Shown: positions 11,221 through 22,958 of the stretch, piece by piece
How positions within the stretch are numbered: position 1 is the first letter of the stretch
How the letters are laid out: each line of letters begins with the position of its first letter
NCBI RefSeq assembly: GCF_051014685.1
Contig: NW_027478396.1
Location: forward strand, 2,046,001-2,110,000
From: Ptiloglossa arizonensis
Taxonomy: Eukaryota; Arthropoda; Insecta; Hymenoptera; Colletidae
Direction of reading: 5' to 3'
DNA: 64,000 bases
Notes under the pieces: generated by a model
The model's database searches: none
Told to the model about the DNA's origin: nothing
The model's input: the letters and a program-made list of their open reading frames with translations, nothing else
Translations under genes and position numbers: made by a program

Positions 11221-13344
11221 CGGTCGGGTTTCTACTTTCTGACGCAACAGGAATTTTTGGGTTAGGTCAATCCTTTCGCGAGATATGGGAGTTTGGAGCC
11301 AAGAAACGGTTGAAAAGGCAAAAAATTTTTCGCAATTCTGCTGCTCCAAACGCTTAACCAGAATGGCCTAGGGAGAAAATACACATACCGTTGTAATCGG
11401 GCGAGTTTCTACTTTCAGACGCAACAGGAATTTTTGGGTTAAGTCAATCCTTTCGCGAGATATGGGAGTTTGGAGCCAAGAACTGGTTGAGAAGGCAAAA
11501 AATTTTTCGCAATTCTGCTGCTCCAAACGCTTAACCAGAATGGCCTAGGGAAAAAATACACATGTCGTTGCAATCGGGCGAGTTTCTACTTTCAGATGCA
11601 ATTGGAATTTTTCGGTTAGGTCAATCCGTTCGCGAGATATGGGAGTTTGAAGCCAAGAAATGGTTGAGAAGGCACAAAATTTTTCGCAATTCTGCTGCTT
11701 CAAACGCTTAACCAGAATGGCCTAGGGGAAAAATACACATACCGTGGTAAGCGGGCGAGTTTCTACTTTCAGACGCAGAAGGAATTTTTGGGTTTGGTCA
11801 ATCCGTTCGCGAGATATGGGACTTTGAAGCTAAGAAATGGTTGAGAAGACAACAAATTTTTCGCACTTCTGCTGCTCCAAACGCTTAACCAGAATGGCCT
11901 AGGGAAAAAATACGCATACCGTTGTAATCGGGCGAGTTTCTGCTTTCAGACACAGAAGGAGTTTTTGGGTTTGGTCAATCCGTTTGCGAGATATGGGACT
12001 TTGAAGCTAAGAAATGGTTGAGAAGACAACAAATTTTTCGCACTTCTGCTGCTCCAAACGCTTAACCAGAATGGCCTAGGGAAAAAATAGGCGTACCGTT
12101 GTAATCGGGCGAGTTTCTACTTTCAGTTACATTAGGAATTTTCGGGTTAGGTCAATCCGTTCGCGAGATATGGGACTTTGAAGCCAAGAAATGGTTGAGA
12201 AGACAACAAATTTTTCGCAATTCTGCTGCTCCAAACGCTTAACCAGAATGGGCTAGGGAAAAAATACACATACCGTTTATATCGGGCGAGTTTCTACTTT
12301 CAGACGCAACAGTAATTTTTGGGTTAGGTCAATCCGTTCGCGAGATATGGGAGTTTGAAGCTAAGAAATGGTTGAGAAGACAACAAATTTTTCGCAATTC
12401 TGCTGCTCCAAACGCTTAACCAGAATGGCCTAGGGAAAAAATACACATTCCGTTGTAATTGGGCGAGTTTCTACTTTCAGATGCAATAGGAATTTTTGGG
12501 TTAGGTCAATACGTTCGCGAGATATGGGAGTTTGAAACCAAGAAATGGTTGAGAAGGCAGACAATTTTTCGCAATTCTGCTGCTCCAAACGCTTAACCAG
12601 AATGGCCTAGGGAAAAAATACACATACCGTTGTAATCGGGCGAGTTTCTACTTTCAGATGCAATAGGAATTTTTGGGTTACGTCAATCCGTTCGCGAGAT
12701 ATGGGAGTTTGAAGCTAAGAAATGGTTGACAAGACAACAAATTTTTCGCACTTCTGCTGCTCCAAACGCTTAAACAGAATGGCCTAGGGAAAAAATACAC
12801 ATACCGTTGTAATCGGGCGAGTTTCTACTTTCAGACGCAACAGGAATTTTTGGGTTAGGTCAATCCCTTCGCGAGATATGGGAGTTTGGAGCCAAGAACT
12901 GGTTGAGAAGGCAAAAAATTGTTCGCAATTTTGCTGCTCCAAACGCTTAACCAGAATGGCCTAGGGAAAAAATACACATACCGTTGTAATCGGGCGAGTT
13001 TCTACTTTCAGATGCAATAGGAATTTTTCGGTTAGGTCAATCCGTTCGCGAGATATGGGAGTTTGAAGCCAAGAAATGGTTGAGAAGACAAACAATTTTT
13101 CGCAATTCTGCTGCTCCAAACGCTTAACCAGAATGGCCTAGGGAAAAAATTCACATACCGTTGTAATCGGGCGAATTTCTACTTTCAGATGCAATAGGAA
13201 TTTTTGGGTTAGGTCAATCCGTTCGCGTGATATGGGACTTTGAAACCAAGAAATGGTTGACAAGACAACAAATTTTTCGCACTTCTGCTGCTCCAAACGC
13301 TTAACCAGAATGGCCTAGGGAAAAAATACGCATACCGTTGTAAT
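11221..13344 (+). repeat. 12-monomer HOR, copy 1 (2,124 bp)
   Basis: Anchors recur exactly 12 x 177 = 2,124 bp downstream: cggtcggg at 11,221 and 13,345; accgtggtaa at 11,741 and 13,865; tacacattcc at 10,318, 12,442 and 14,566. Much of the unit is itself derived from the 27-mer (tacacattcc and flanks match 5,541 and 10,318), so the 12-mer arose from part of that unit plus new neighbours. The A-subtype monomer here has cacagaaggag and a rare gtttgcgag at 11,982. Confidence 0.88.
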
Positions 13345-15255
13345 CGGTCGGGTTTCTACTTTCTGACGCAACAGGAATTTTTGGGTTAGGTCAATCCTTT
13401 CGCGAGATATGGGAGTTTGGAGCCAAGAAACGGTTGAAAAGGCAAAAAATTTTTCGCAATTCTGCTGCTCCAAACGCTTAACCAGAATGGCCTAGGGAGA
13501 AAATACACATACCGTTGTAATCGGGCGAGTTTCTACTTTCAGACGCAACAGGAATTTTTGGGTTAAGTCAATCCTTTCGCGAGATATGGGAGTTTGGAGC
13601 CAAGAACTGGTTGAGAAGGCAAAAAATTTTTCGCAATTCTGCTGCTCCAAACGCTTAACCAGAATGGCCTAGGGAAAAAATACACATGTCGTTGCAATCG
13701 GGCGAGTTTCTACTTTCAGATGCAATTGGAATTTTTCGGTTAGGTCAATCCGTTCGCGAGATATGGGAGTTTGAAGCCAAGAAATGGTTGAGAAGGCACA
13801 AAATTTTTCGCAATTCTGCTGCTTCAAACGCTTAACCAGAATGGCCTAGGGGAAAAATACACATACCGTGGTAAGCGGGCGAGTTTCTACTTTCAGACGC
13901 AGAAGGAATTTTTGGGTTTGGTCAATCCGTTCGCGAGATATGGGACTTTGAAGCTAAGAAATGGTTGAGAAGACAACAAATTTTTCGCACTTCTGCTGCT
14001 CCAAACGCTTAACCAGAATGGCCTAGGGAAAAAATACGCATACCGTTGTAATCGTGCGAGTTTCTGCTTTCAGACACAGAAGGAGTTTTTAGGTTTGGTC
14101 AATCCGTTTGCGAGATATGGGACTTTGAAGCTAAGAAATGGTTGAGAAGACAACAAATTTTTCGCAATTCTGCTGCTCCAAACGCTTAACCAGGATGGCC
14201 TAGGGAAAAAATACACATACCGTTGTAATCGGGCGAGTTTCTACTTTCAGTTACATTAGGAATTTTCGGGTTAGGTCAATCCGTTCGCGAGATATGGGAC
14301 TTTGAAGTCAAGAAATGGTTGAGAAGACAACAAATTTTTCGCAATTCTGCTGCTCCAAACGCTTAACCAGAATGGGCTAGGGAAAAAATACACATACCGT
14401 TTATATCGGGCGAGTTTCTACTTTCAGACGCAACAGTAATTTTTGGGTTAGGTCAATCCGTTCGCGAGATATGGGAGTTTGAAGCTAAGAAATGGTTGAG
14501 AAGACAACAAATTTTTCGCAATTCTGCTGCTCCAAACGCTTAACCAGAATGGCCTAGGGAAAAAATACACATTCCGTTGTAATTGGGCGAGTTTCTACTT
14601 TCAGATGCAATAGGAATTTTTGGGTTAGGTCAATACGTTCGCGAGATATGGGAGTTTGAAACCAAGAAATGGTTGAGAAGGCAGACAATTTTTCGCAATT
14701 CTGCTGCTCCAAACGCTTAACCAGAATGGCCTAGGGAAAAAATACACATACCGTTGTAATCGGGCGAGTTTCTACTTTCAGATGCAATAGGAATTTTTGG
14801 GTTACGTCAATCCGTTCGCGAGATATGGGAGTTTGAAGCTAAGAAATGGTTGACAAGACAACAAATTTTTCGCACTTCTGCTGCTCCAAACGCTTAAACA
14901 GAATGGCCTAGGGAAAAAATACACATACCGTTGTAATCGGGCGAGTTTCTACTTTCAGACGCAACAGGAATTTTTGGGTTAGGTCAATCCCTTCGCGAGA
15001 TATGGGAGTTTGGAGCCAAGAACTGGTTGAGAAGGCAAAAAATTGTTCGCAATTTTGCTGCTCCAAACGCTTAACCAGAATGGCCTAGGGAAAAAATACA
15101 CATACCGTTGTAATCGGGCGAGTTTCTACTTTCAGATGCAATAGGAATTTTTCGGTTAGGTCAATCCGTTCGCGAGATATGGGAGTTTGGAGCCAAGAAA
15201 TGGTTGAGAAGACAAACAATTTTTCGCAATTCTGCTGCTCCAAACGCTTAACCAG
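13345..15255 (+). repeat. 12-monomer HOR, copy 2 (truncated at right)
   Basis: Matches copy 1 at offset 2,124 up to about 15,255, where the sequence switches to ggggaaaaatacac followed by gtggtaagc instead of continuing the unit. Point differences include cgtgcgag near 14,054 and the aaccaggatgg monomer near 14,190 in place of the aataggcg monomer near 12,088. Confidence 0.82.
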
Positions 15256-16344
15256 AATGGCCTAGGGGAAAAATACACATACCGTGGTAAGCGGGCGAGT
15301 TTCTACTTTCAGACGCAGAAGGAATTTTTGGGTTTGGTCAATCCGTTCGCGAGATATGGGACTTTGAAGCTAAGAAATGGTTGAGAAGACAACAAATTTT
15401 TCGCACTTCTGCTGCTCCAAACGCTTAACCAGGATGGCCTATGGAAAAAATACACATACCGTTGTAATCGGGCGAGTTTCTACTTTCAGTTACATTAGGA
15501 ATTTTCGGGTTAGGTCAATCCGTTCGCGAGATATGGGACTTTGAAGCCAAGAAATGGTTGAGAAGACAACAAATTTTTCGCAATTCTGCTGCTCCAAACG
15601 CTTAACCAGAATGGGCTAGGGAAAAAATACACATACCGTTTATATCGGGCGAGTTTCTACTTTCAGACGCAACAGTAATTTTTGGGTTAGGTCAATCCGT
15701 TCGCGAGATATGGGAGTTTGAAGCTAAGAAATGGTTGAGAAGACAACAAATTTTTCGCAATTCTGCTGCTCCAAACGCTTAACCAGAATGGCCTAGGGAA
15801 AAAATACACATTCCGTTGTAATTGGGCGAGTTTCTACTTTCAGATGCAATAGGAATTTTTGGGTTAGGTCAATCCGTTCGCGAGATATGGGAGTTTGAAA
15901 CCAAGAAATGGTTGAGAAGGCAAACAAATTTTCGCAATTCTGCTGCTCCAAACGCTTAACCAGAATGGCCTAGGGAAAAAATACACATACCGTTGTAATC
16001 GGGCGAGTTTCTACTTTCAGATGCAATAGGAATTTTTGGGTTTCGTCAATCAGTTCGCGAGATATGGGAGTTTGAAGCTAAGAAATGGTTGACAAGACAA
16101 CAAATTTTTCGCACTTCTGCTGCTCCAAACGCTTAAACAGAATGGCCTAGGGAAAAAATACACATACCGTTGTAATCGGGCGAGTTTCTACTTTCAGACG
16201 CAACAGGAATTTTTGGGTTAGGTCAATCCCTTCGCGAGATATGGGAGTTTGGAGCCAAGAACTGGTTGAGAAGGCAAAAAATTGTTCGCAATTTTGCTGC
16301 TCCAAACGCTTAACCAGAATGGCCTAGGGAAAAAATACACATAC
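15256..16344 (+). repeat. Partial third copy of the 12-mer, one monomer missing, cut by the gap
   Basis: accgtggtaa at 15,281 is 1,416 bp (8 monomers) after its copy at 13,865, but tacacattcc at 15,805 is only 1,239 bp (7 monomers) after 14,566. The cacagaaggag monomer expected between them is absent: one monomer was lost precisely in register. The block ends inside a monomer at ...acacatac, immediately before the N run. Confidence 0.82.
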
Positions 16345-16444
16345 NNNNNNNNNNNNNNNNNNNNNNNNNNNNNNNNNNNNNNNNNNNNNNNNNNNNNNNN
16401 NNNNNNNNNNNNNNNNNNNNNNNNNNNNNNNNNNNNNNNNNNNN
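16345..16444. other. Assembly gap (100 N)
   Basis: Exactly 100 N, usually a placeholder for unknown length. The left flank ends in plus-oriented satellite, the right flank starts with agcagcagaattgcg, the reverse complement of the landmark cgcaattctgctgct. Orientation therefore changes across the gap. Reading frames running through it are meaningless. Confidence 0.99.
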
Positions 16445-18710
16445 AGCAGCAGAATTGCGAAAAATTTTTTGCCTTCTCAACCATTTCTTGGTTTCAAACT
16501 CCCATATCTCGCGAACGGATTGACCTAACCCAAAAATTCCTATTGCATCTGAAAGCAGAAACTCGCCCGATTACAGCGGTATGTGTATTTTTTCCCTAAG
16601 CCATTCTGGTTAAGCGTTTGGAGCAGCAGAATTGCGAAAAATTTTTTGCCTTCTCAACCATTTCTTGGCTTCAAACTCCCATATCTCGCGAACGGATTGA
16701 CCTAACCCAAAAATTCCTGTTGCGTCTGAAAGTAGAAACTCACCCGATATAAACGGTATGTGTATTTTTTCCCTAGCCCATTCTGGTTAAGCGTTTGGAG
16801 CAGCAGAATTGCGAAAAATTTGTTGTCTTTTCAACCATTTCTTAGCTTCAAAGTCCCATATCTCGCGAACGAATTGACCAAACCCAAAAATTCCTTCTGC
16901 GTCTGAAAGTAGAAACTCGCCCGATTACAACGGTATGTGTATTTTTCCCCTAGGCCATTCTCGTTAAGCGTTTGCAGCAGCAGAATTGCGAAAAATTTCT
17001 TGCCTTCTTAACCATTTCTTGGCTTCAAACTCCCATATCTCGCGAACGGATTGATCTAACCCAAAAATTCCTTCTGCGTCTTATAGTAGAAACTCGCCCG
17101 ATTACAACGGTATGTGTATTTTTCCCCTAGGCCATTCTGGTTAAGCGTTTGAAGCAGCAGAATTGCGAAAAATTTTTTGCCTTCTCAACCATTTCTTGGC
17201 TTCAAACTCCCATATCTCGCGAACAGATTGAACAAACCCAAAAATTCCTACTGCGCCTGAAGGTAGAAACTCGCCCGATTACAACGGTATGCGTGTTTTT
17301 TCCCTAGGCCATTCTGGTTAAGCGTTTGAAGCAGCAGAATTGCGAAAAATTTGTTGTCTTCTCAACCATTTCTTAGCTTCAAAGTCCCATATCTCGCGAA
17401 CGAATTGACCAAACCCAAAAATTCCTTCTGCGTCTGAAAGTAGAAACTCGCCCGATTACAACGGTATGTGTATTTTTCCCCTAGGCCATTCTCGTTAAGC
17501 GTTTGCAGCAGCAGAATTGCGAAAAATTTCTTGCCTTCTTAACCATTTCTTGGCTTCAAACTCCCATATCTCGCGAACGGATTGATCTAACCCAAAAATT
17601 CCTTCTGCGTCTGATAGTAGAAACTCGCCCGATTACAACAGTACGTGTATTTTTCCCCTAGGCCATTCTGGTTAAGCGTTTGCAGCAGCAGAATTGCGAA
17701 AAATTTTTTGCCTTCTCAACCATTTCTTGGTTTCAAACTCCCATATCTCGCGAACGGATTGACCTAACCCAAAAATTCCTATTGCATCTGAAAGCAGAAA
17801 CTCGCCCGATTACAGCGGTATGTGTATTTTTTCCCTAAGCCATTCTGGTTAAGCGTTTGGAGCAGCAGAATTGCGAAAAATTTTTTGCCTTCTCAACCAT
17901 TTCTTGGCTCCAAACTCCCATATCTCGCGAAATGATTGACCTAACCCAAAAATTCCTGTCGCGTCTGAAAGTAGAAACTCGCCCGATTACAACGGTATGT
18001 GTATTTTCTCCCTAGGCCATTCTGGTTAAGCGTTTGGAGCAGCAGACGTGCGAAAAATTTGTTGTCTTGTCAACCATTTCTTGGCTCCAAAGTCCCATAT
18101 CTCGCGAACGGATTGTCCTAACCCAAAAATTCCTGTTGCGTCTGAAAGTAGAAACTCGCCCGATTGCAGCGGTATGTGTATTTTTCCCCTAGGCCATTCT
18201 GGTTAAGCGTTTGGTGCAGCAGAATTGCGCAAAATTTGGTGTCTTCTCAACCATTTCTTAGATTCAAAGTCCCATATCTCGCGAACGAATTGACCAAACC
18301 CAAAAATACCTTCTGCGTCTGAAAGTAGAAACTCGCCCGATTACAACGGTATGTGTATTTTCTCCCTAGGCCATTCTTGTTAAGCGTTTGGAGCAGCAGA
18401 ATTGCGAAAAATTTTTTGCCTTCTCAACCATTTCTTGGTTTCAAACTCCCATATCTCGCGAACGAATTGACCAAACCCAAAAATTCCTTCTGCGTCTGAA
18501 AGTAGAAACTCGCCCGATTACAACGGTATGTGTATTTTCTCCCTAGGCCATTCTTGTTAAGCGTTTGAAGCAGCAGAATTGCGAAAAATTTTTTGCCTTC
18601 TCAACCATTTCTTGGCTTCAAACTCCCATATCTCGCGAACAGATTGAACAAACCCAAAAATTCCTACTGCGCCTGAAGGTAGAAACTCGCCCGATTACAA
18701 CGGTATGCAT
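16445..18710 (-). repeat. 24-monomer HOR segment, copy 1 (offset 4,248 bp)
   Basis: Anchors repeat at exactly 24 x 177 = 4,248 bp: gtacgtg 17,641 and 21,889; agcagacgtg 18,041 and 22,289; ttggtgcagc 18,211 and 22,459. One monomer (around 16,797-16,960 versus 21,045-21,210) is of different subtype in the two copies, consistent with conversion or an in-register exchange. The match fades near 18,710 (gtatgcatg versus gtatgcgtg, tttgcagc versus tttgaagc). Confidence 0.85.
16500..16516 (-). other. CENP-B-box-like element (representative copy, array R)
   Basis: The reverse complement reads GTTCGCGAGATATGGGA, identical to the element at 304-320. It is the first full copy after the gap and shows that the element is present in both orientations of the array. 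Across array R the base before TTCG varies (from cgaacgg, cgaaagg and cgaatgg) while TTCG is kept in nearly all copies I read. Confidence 0.45.
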
Positions 18711-18739
18711 GTTTTTTCCCTAGGCCATTCTGGTTAAGC

Positions 18740-20690
18740 GTTTGCAGCAGCAGAATTGCGAAAAATTTGTTGTCTTTTCAACCATTTCTTAGCTTCAAAG
18801 TCCCATATCTCGCGAAAGAATTGACCAAACCCAAAAATTCCTTCTGCGTCTGAAAGTAGAAACTCGCCCGATTACAACGGTATGTGTATTTTTCCCCTTG
18901 GCCATTCTGGTTAAGCGTTTGCAGCAGCAGAATTGCGAAAAATTTCTTGCCTTCTTAACCATTTCTTGGCTTCAAACTCCCATATCTCGCGAACGGATTG
19001 ATCTAACCCAAAAATTCCTTCTGCGTCTGAAAGTAGAAACTCGCCCGATTACAACGGTATGTGTATTTTTCCCCTAGGCCATTCTGGTTAAGCGTTTGAA
19101 GCAGCAGAATTGCGAAAAATTTTTTGCCTTCTCAACCATTTCTTGGCTTCAAACTCCCATATCTCGCGAACAGATTGAACAAACCCAAAAATTCCTACTG
19201 CGCCTGAAGGTAGAAACTCGCCCGATTACAACGGTATGCATGTTTTTTCCCTAGGCCATTCTGGTTAAGCGTTTGAAGCAGCAGAATTGCGAAAAATTTG
19301 TTGTCTTCTCAACCATTTCTTAGCTTCAAAGTCCCATATCTCGCGAACGAATTGACCAAACCCAAAAATTCCTTCTGCGTCTGAAAGTAGAAACTCGCCC
19401 GATTACAACGGTATGTGTATTTTTCCCCTAGGCCATTCTGGTTAAGCGTTTGAAGCAGCAGAATTGCGATAAAATTTTTTGCCTTCACAACCATTTCTTG
19501 GCTCCAAACTCCCATATCTCGCGAAAGGATTGACCTAACCCAAAAATTCCTGTTGCGTCTGAAAGTAGAAACTCGCCCGATTACAAGGGTATGTGTATTT
19601 TCTCTCTAGGCCATTCTGGTTAAGCGTTTGGAGCAGCAGAATTGCGAAAAATTTTTTGCCTTCTCAACCATTCCTTGGTTTCAAACTCCCATATCTCGCG
19701 AACGGATTGACCTAAACCAAAAATTCCTATTGCATCTGAAAGTAGAAACTCGCCCGATTAGAGCGGCATGTGTATTTTTTCCCTAGGCCATTCTGGTTAA
19801 GCGTTTAGAGCAGCAGAATTGCGAAAATTTTTTGCCTTCTCAACCATTTCTTGGCTTCAAACTCCCATACCTCGCGAACGGATAGATCTAACCCAAAAAT
19901 TTCTGTTGCGTCTGAAAGTAGAAACTCACCCGATATAAACGGTATGTGTATTTTTTCCCTAGCCCATTCTGGTTAAGCGTTTGGAGCAGCAGAATTGCGA
20001 AAAATTTTTTGCCTTCTCAACCATTTCTTGGCTCCAAACTCCCATATCTCGCGAAAGGATTGACCTAACCCAAAAATTCCTGTTGCGTCTGAAAGTAGAA
20101 ACTCGCCCGATTACAACGGTATGTGTATTTTCTCCCTAGGCCATTCTTGTTAAGCGTTTGGAGCAGCAGAATTGCGAAAAATTTTTTGCCTTCTCAACCA
20201 TTTCTTGGTTTCAAACTCCCATATCTCGCGAACGGATTGACCTAACCCAAAAATTCCTATTGCATCTGAAAGCAGAAACTCGCCCGATTACAGCGGTATG
20301 TGTATTTTTTCCCTAAGCCATTCTGGTTAAGCGTTTGGAGCAGCAGAATTGCGAAAAATTTTTTGCCTTCTCAACCATTTCTTGGCTTCAAACTCCCATA
20401 TCTCGCGAACGGATTGACCTAACCCAAAAATTCCTGTTGCGTCTGAAAGTAGAAACTCACCCGATATAAACGGTATGTGTATTTTTTCCCTAGCCCATTC
20501 TGGTTAAGCGTTTGGAGCAGCAGAATTGCGAAAAATTTGTTGTCTTTTCAACCATTTCTTAGCTTCAAAGTCCCATATCTCGCGAACGAATTGACCAAAC
20601 CCAAAAATTCCTTCTGCGTCTGAAAGTAGAAACTCGCCCGATTACAACGGTATGTGTATTTTTCCCCTAGGCCATTCTCGTTAAGCGTTT
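18740..20690 (-). repeat. Segment homologous to 26,881 onward (offset 8,141 bp)
   Basis: gaattgcgat, the variant with an extra base before aaaatttttt, occurs at 19,461 and 27,602, 8,141 bp apart (46 monomers minus 1 bp). Flanking variants cgcgaaagaattg, gtatgcatg and the attagagcggcatg monomer are shared. This block is an isolated member of the family amplified at 27.4-36.7 kb. Confidence 0.8.
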
Positions 20691-20692
20691 GC

Positions 20693-22958
20693 AGCAGCAG
20701 AATTGCGAAAAATTTTTTGCCTTCTCAACCATTTCTTGGTTTCAAACTCCCATATCTCGCGAATGGATTGACCTAACCCAAAAATTCCTATTGCATCTGA
20801 AAGCAGAAACTCGCCCGATTACAGCGGTATGTGTATTTTTTCCCTAAGCCATTCTGGTTAAGCGTTTGGAGCAGCAGAATTGCGAAAAATTTTTTGCCTT
20901 CTCAACCATTTCTTGGCTTCAAACTCCCATATCTCGCGAACGGATTGACCTAACCCAAAAATTCCTGTTGCGTCTGAAAGTAGAAACTCACCCGATATAA
21001 ACGGTATGTGTATTTTTTCCCTAGGCCATTCTGGTTAAGCGTTTGGAGCAGCAGAATTGCGAAAAATTTTTTGCCTTCTCAACCATTTCTTGGCTCCAAA
21101 CTCCCATATCTCGCGAAAGGATTGACCTAACCCAAAAATTCCTTCTGCGTCTGAAAGTAGAAACTCGCCCGATTACAACGGTATGTGTATTTTTCCCCTA
21201 GGCCATTCTCGTTAAGCGTTTGCAGCAGCAGAATTGCGAAAAATTTCTTGCCTTCTTAACCATTTCTTGGCTTCAAACTCCCATATCTCGCGAACGGATT
21301 GATCTAACCCAAAAATTCCTTCTGCGTCTGATAGTAGAAACTCGCCCGATTACAACGGTATGTGTATTTTTCCCCTAGGCCATTCTGGTTAAGCGTTTGA
21401 AGCAGCAGAATTGCGAAAAATTTTTTGCCTTCTCAACCATTTCTTGGCTTCAAACTCCCATATCTCGCGAACAGATTGAACAAACCCAAAAATTCCTACT
21501 GCGCCTGAAGGTAGAAACTCGCCCGATTACAACGGTATGCGTGTTTTTTCCCTAGGCCATTCTGGTTAAGCGTTTGAAGCAGCAGAATTGCGAAAAATTT
21601 GTTGTCTTCTCAACCATTTCTTAGCTTCAAAGTCCCATATCTCGCGAACGAATTGACCAAACCCAAAAATTCCTTCTGCGTCTGAAAGTAGAAACTCGCC
21701 CGATTACAACGGTATGTGTATTTTTCCCCTAGGCCATTCTCGTTAAGCGTTTGCAGCAGCAGAATTGCGAAAAATTTCTTGCCTTCTTAACCATTTCTTG
21801 GCTTCAAACTCCCATATCTCGCGAACGGATTGATCTAACCCAAAAATTCCTTCTGCGTCTGATAGTAGAAACTCGCCCGATTACAACAGTACGTGTATTT
21901 TTCCCCTAGGCCATTCTGGTTAAGCGTTTGCAGCAGCAGAATTGCGAAAAATTTTTTGCCTTCTCAACCATTTCTTGGTTTCAAACTCCCATATCTCGCG
22001 AACGGATTGACCTAACCCAAAAATTCCTATTGCATCTGAAAGCAGAAACTCGCCCGATTACAGCGGTATGTGTATTTTTTCCCTAAGCCATTCTGGTTAA
22101 GCGTTTGGAGCAGCAGAATTGCGAAAAATTTTTTGCCTTCTCAACCATTTCTTGGCTCCAAACTCCCATATCTCGCGAAATGATTGACCTAACCCAAAAA
22201 TTCCTGTCGCGTCTGAAAGTAGAAACTCGCCCGATTACAACGGTATGTGTATTTTCTCCCTAGGCCATTCTGGTTAAGCGTTTGGAGCAGCAGACGTGCG
22301 AAAAATTTGTTGTCTTGTCAACCATTTCTTGGCTCCAAAGTCCCATATCTCGCGAACGGATTGTCCTAACCCAAAAATTCCTGTTGCGTCTGAAAGTAGA
22401 AACTCGCCCGATTGCAGCGGTATGTGTATTTTTCCCCTAGGCCATTCTGGTTAAGCGTTTGGTGCAGCAGAATTGCGCAAAATTTGGTGTCTTCTCAACC
22501 ATTTCTTAGATTCAAAGTCCCATATCTCGCGAACGAATTGACCAAACCCAAAAATTCCTTCTGCGTCTGAAAGTAGAAACTCGCCCGATTACAACGGTAT
22601 GTGTATTTTCTCCCTAGGCCATTCTTGTTAAGCGTTTGGAGCAGCAGAATTGCGAAAAATTTTTTGCCTTCTCAACCATTTCTTGGTTTCAAACTCCCAT
22701 ATCTCGCGAACGAATTGACCAAACCCAAAAATTCCTTCTGCGTCTGAAAGTAGAAACTCGCCCGATTACAACGGTATGTGTATTTTCTCCCTAGGCCATT
22801 CTTGTTAAGCGTTTGAAGCAGCAGAATTGCGAAAAATTTTTTGCCTTCTCAACCATTTCTTGGCTTCAAACTCCCATATCTCGCGAACAGATTGAACAAA
22901 CCCAAAAATTCCTACTGCGCCTGAAGGTAGAAACTCGCCCGATTACAACGGTATGCGT
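20693..22958 (-). repeat. 24-monomer HOR segment, copy 2
   Basis: Counterpart of 16,445-18,710 at offset 4,248. A further partial copy follows at offset 3,893 (22 monomers minus 1 bp): agcagacgtg 26,182 and ttggtgcag 26,352. Confidence 0.85.

Larger units (their letters stand above)
1..16344 (+). repeat. Array L: 177-bp satellite, head-to-tail, plus orientation
   Basis: The landmark atttttcgc recurs at 1, 178, 355 and 532, exactly 177 bp apart, and the same spacing continues to the gap, giving about 92 monomers. No non-satellite base is visible. Monomers fall into subtypes distinguished mainly by the segment after ctttca: gacgcagaagg, gatgcaatagg, gacgcaacagg and gttacattagg. Linked differences lie elsewhere: gtttatatcggg versus gttgtaatcggg, ggtttggtc versus ggttaggtc, and gactttgaagc versus gagtttggagcc. 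Subtypes are interspersed, not blocked, and the order itself is duplicated as higher-order repeats (separate entries). The strand sign is arbitrary; it only records orientation relative to array R. Function is not shown by sequence; centromeric or pericentromeric heterochromatin is inferred from array architecture. Confidence 0.97.

Noticed and set aside
16218..16599. Open frames on both strands running through the N block
   Set aside because: They are translated across 100 unknown bases and an orientation change; meaningless as coding sequence.
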